NCBI GenBank assembly: GCA_903921605.1
Contig: CAIXQV010000349.1
Coordinates: 1-7,898, forward strand
Direction: 5' to 3'
DNA from: an uncultured Planctomycetaceae bacterium
Lineage (GTDB): Bacteria; Planctomycetota; Planctomycetia; Planctomycetales; Planctomycetaceae
Length of the DNA stretch: 7,898 nucleotides
Part shown: positions 5,941-7,898 of the stretch, one piece after another
Numbering within the stretch: the stretch's first letter is position 1
Layout: the number at the start of each line of letters is the position of its first letter
Made by a program: the position numbers and the translations under genes
The notes under the pieces: model-generated
What the model was told of the DNA's origin: nothing
Databases searched by the model: none
What the model saw: only the letters and a program-made list of their open reading frames with translations

Positions 5941-6020
5941 AACAAAACTGTAGCTGAACTCGTGAGAGTTCAGGCATCACTCCGAATTCTCACGAATTCG
6001 GCTACGGTTTATGTTTTGTT
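5941..6020. repeat. REPIN-like element: two inverted GTAG-headed hairpins
   Basis: The plus strand has GTAG (5950-5953) followed by a perfect 8-bp hairpin, CTGAACTC and GAGTTCAG, with loop GTGA (5954-5973). After an 8-nt spacer comes the mirror unit at 5982-6005. Read on the minus strand this is GTAG (6005-6002), then CCGAATTC and GAATTCGG with the same GTGA loop. The two units differ at two stem pairs, and each difference is compensated on the other side of its own hairpin. Outside these, AACAAAAC (5941-5948) and GTTTTGTT (6013-6020) are complementary. A GTRG tetranucleotide before a hairpin, in inverted pairs, is the known architecture of REP/BIME elements mobilised by RAYT transposases. 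No transposase lies in the window. Being 7 nt past the regulator stop, it may also serve as a transcript end. Confidence 0.72.
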
Positions 6021-6027
6021 AGGCGTT

Positions 6028-7386
6028 CTAAGAATTCTCATCCTGCTTCAGGCGACGATAAAGTGTCTTGCGATCGACACCGAGGATCCTGGCGGCTTCG
6101 GTGCGATTGCCCTGCACACTCTCCATGACTCGCCGGATATATTGCTGCTCAACGGCTTCCAGAGTTTGCAGTTCGGCAGGATTGGACGTGTCGATGCGAA
6201 ACGTCGATTGGCGATAGTTGCGGATTCGCTCGGGCAAATCATCCACGATCAGCTTTTCAAACTCCGTCAATGCGATGGCACGTTCCATGACGTTTCGCAG
6301 CTCACGAACATTCCCGGGCCAGTCATAGTTCAGGAGTCGCTCGGCCACAGATGGCAAGAAATCCGTCACGCGTTTGTTCATCTCGCGAGCAAAAGAATCC
6401 AGCAGCCGACGAGCGATCAACAACACATCGGTTCCTCGAGCCCGCAGCGGGGGCAGGTCCAGCTGAATGACATTAATCCGAAAATAAAAATCTTCCCGAT
6501 ACCGGCCTTCTTCGACGGCCGCCTCCAGATCTCGATTCGTGGCTGTGAGGATTCGTGCGTCGAAAGGAATCTCCTTATCGCCACCGACCGGCCGCACGGT
6601 GCGTTGTTCCATCGCTCGCAGGAGTTTCGCCTGCAGCCCCAGCGGAAAATCGCCAATCTCGTCCAGCAGAATTGTTCCGCCCTGCGCCTGTTGAAACAGT
6701 CCTTTCCGATCGGCCCGCGCATCAGTGAAAGCGCCTTTGGCATGACCGAACAGTTCGCTCTCCAGGAGATTTTCCGGAATCGCCGCGCAGTTAATGGCGA
6801 CGAAAGGCCCGGCACTGCGACTGCTGTTCTTATGGATCGCCCGCGCCACGAGTTCCTTGCCCGTTCCGCTTTCACCAATGATCAGGACGTTGGCTGATGT
6901 CGGTGCGATGCGGCGAATTTGATCGAACAATTTCTGCATGACCGGACTCGAGCCAGTCAGTTCCTCAAAGTGATCTGCGACCGGATTCTTGTCGCTCAGT
7001 CGACGGACTTCTTCCTGCAAATTGTGATGTTTGATAGCTCGATCCAGCACCACGGCCAGCAGTTCCATCTCCACCGGCTTCGTCACAAAATCCCATGCTC
7101 CGGCACGGATTGCTGCGATGGCGGTTTCCATACTGCCGAAGGCCGTCATCACCACGACTGGAATATCAGGCCGGTTCGCCACGACACGTTCACATAACTG
7201 AAGCCCGTTGAACCCCGGCATGTTGAGATCGGTCAAGACGACCTGCACGTCGCTCGCCGGCAATGCCGCTAGAGCCTCCGCGGCCGAAGTGAAACCGATC
7301 ACCTTAAAGCCGCGAAGGGCGAGATCCGCTTGCAGCAGTTCAACCATGCTGCGTTCATCGTCAATGACCAGAACCGAACCACTCAC
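6028..7386 (-). CDS. Sigma-54-dependent NtrC-family response regulator
   Basis: 452 residues with the complete three-domain plan. The receiver domain (about 3-115) has acidic Asp9 and Asp10, phospho-acceptor Asp53 in LTDLNMPG, Thr81 and Lys103. The AAA+ domain (about 143-370) has Walker A GESGTGKE (171-178), a GAFTDA loop (218-223) in place of canonical GAFTGA (a frequent natural variant), Walker B TILLDEIGD (238-246), an arginine-rich PPLRARGTD (312-320) and WPGNVREL (356-363). The C-terminal Fis-type helix-turn-helix (about 407-449) ends in RTEAARILGVDRKTLYRRLK. Phosphorylated family members bind upstream of -24/-12 promoters and use ATP to open the sigma-54 polymerase complex. The start is the GTG at 7386, which overlaps the kinase stop in GTGA and has an ideal Shine-Dalgarno. 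Its likely target is the adjacent htrA promoter. The stimulus and exact orthology are unknown. Confidence 0.95.
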   Translation of the reverse strand: MSGSVLVIDDERSMVELLQADLALRGFKVIGFTSAAEALAALPASDVQVVLTDLNMPGFNGLQLCERVVANRPDIPVVVMTAFGSMETAIAAIRAGAWDFVTKPVEMELLAVVLDRAIKHHNLQEEVRRLSDKNPVADHFEELTGSSPVMQKLFDQIRRIAPTSANVLIIGESGTGKELVARAIHKNSSRSAGPFVAINCAAIPENLLESELFGHAKGAFTDARADRKGLFQQAQGGTILLDEIGDFPLGLQAKLLRAMEQRTVRPVGGDKEIPFDARILTATNRDLEAAVEEGRYREDFYFRINVIQLDLPPLRARGTDVLLIARRLLDSFAREMNKRVTDFLPSVAERLLNYDWPGNVRELRNVMERAIALTEFEKLIVDDLPERIRNYRQSTFRIDTSNPAELQTLEAVEQQYIRRVMESVQGNRTEAARILGVDRKTLYRRLKQDENS

Positions 7387-7898
7387 GACTGTTCCTCCAG
7401 CGGCAGAAAGAAGGCAAACGTTGTTCCTGCTCCAGGTTCGCTCTTCACAGACATCCAGCCGCCATGTTCCGCAATAATTCCATGCACGATGGAAAGCCCC
7501 AATCCTGTTCCCTGACCAACATCACGTGTCGTAAAAAACGGCTCAAAGACATGCGGCAGGTTGGCCTCCGAGATCCCATCACCGTCATCAATCACCGACA
7601 CCCTGACGCACTTCATCGGTCGTCGATCGGCCGAATCCGGGTGTGTGCCGGAACACTGCTCGGCACGGATCAGGATATGAACGGGCGAATCTTTCGCAAG
7701 CATCGAGTTCATCAACAGATTGGAAAGCACCTGCTGCAATTGAGCCGCGTCCGCTCGAACCGTCACATCCGCAGTGGATTGCAGCTCAACCTGAACCACC
7801 GCGTTTTTTTTGCGGATCATCGATTCCATCAGGCTGACCGTTTGATCGATCACAGTATTCAGCTGACAAGGAACGCGATTCGGAGGAGATCGACGAGC
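7383..7898 (-). CDS. Sensor histidine kinase, C-terminal part (5' end outside the window)
   Basis: The open frame runs off the window edge, giving the last 171 residues. An internal GTG at 7853 is not the start, because coding sequence continues upstream (SPPNRVPCQLNTVIDQTV, the usual stretch after the H-box helices). The fragment is a HATPase_c domain. Visible are the N-box (about 54-68, LQQVLSNLLMNSMLA), the G1 box DDGDGI (104-109), the F-box VFEPFFTT (117-124) and the G2 box GTGLGLSIVHGI (130-141), ending in GAGTTFAFFLPL (156-167). The H-box histidine and any sensing, PAS or membrane segments lie beyond the window, so signal and topology cannot be judged. A loop of about 20 residues (80-97) between N-box and G1 is somewhat long. 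The stop overlaps the regulator start by 4 nt, making the regulator its obvious partner. Confidence 0.93.
   Translation of the reverse strand, partial: ARRSPPNRVPCQLNTVIDQTVSLMESMIRKKNAVVQVELQSTADVTVRADAAQLQQVLSNLLMNSMLAKDSPVHILIRAEQCSGTHPDSADRRPMKCVRVSVIDDGDGISEANLPHVFEPFFTTRDVGQGTGLGLSIVHGIIAEHGGWMSVKSEPGAGTTFAFFLPLEEQS
7387..7398 (-). promoter_or_regulatory. Shine-Dalgarno that fixes the GTG start of the response regulator
   Basis: GGAGGA (7398-7393) lies 6 nt before the GTG at 7386, inside the last codons of the kinase gene. This near-perfect site supports the GTG start and translational coupling of the two genes. Confidence 0.8.

Noticed and set aside
5711..5980. 89-codon minus-strand frame before htrA
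   Set aside because: It covers the promoter, leader and hairpins, has no recognisable product and overlaps the htrA start.
5878..6897. 339-codon plus-strand open frame opposite the response regulator
   Set aside because: Antisense shadow of a clear NtrC-family gene, and its start lies in the palindromic intergenic region.

Overview
The window carries five protein genes, all on the minus strand, so transcription runs from high to low coordinates. In that order they are: the 3' part of a sensor histidine kinase (cut by the window edge), an NtrC-type sigma-54 response regulator, a periplasmic HtrA/DegP-type serine protease, an MgtA-type P-type magnesium ATPase, and a small DUF1269 / general-stress-17M-like membrane protein. 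No rRNA, tRNA, CRISPR array, phage gene or transposase gene was seen. The moderate base composition, the long palindrome-rich intergenic regions and the general look of the proteins suggest a Gram-negative, probably planctomycetal, bacterium. That assignment is an impression, not a demonstrated result.

Right part (about 5715-7898): the kinase and regulator genes overlap by 4 nt (GTGA), and the regulator has a strong internal Shine-Dalgarno, so they form one translationally coupled two-component operon. The 313-nt gap to the protease gene is dense with signals. From the regulator side it holds a REPIN-like double hairpin with GTAG heads, a GC-rich pair of hairpins, an inverted repeat suitable as an activator site, and a good -24/-12 (sigma-54) promoter facing the protease gene, followed by a foldable 5' leader. 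The simplest model is that the adjacent sigma-54 activator switches on the protease gene, giving an envelope-stress circuit of sensor, sigma-54 activator and HtrA.

Middle and left part (about 1-5714): the protease, mgtA and DUF1269 genes are separated by two rho-independent terminators. Both have the same 12-bp stem base and the same T-tract, but different inner stems that are nonetheless paired. One copy lies only 26 nt before the DUF1269 start codon, too close for an ordinary promoter between them, so read-through, attenuation or an overlapping promoter must be considered. Beyond the DUF1269 gene, positions 1-344 hold no gene but several hairpins, including a perfect 16-bp one inside a larger fold-back.

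Most interesting points: the sigma-54 promoter beside its likely activator, the REPIN-like element with compensatory changes between its two hairpins, the shared-stem terminator pair, and the two alternative structures possible in the protease leader.
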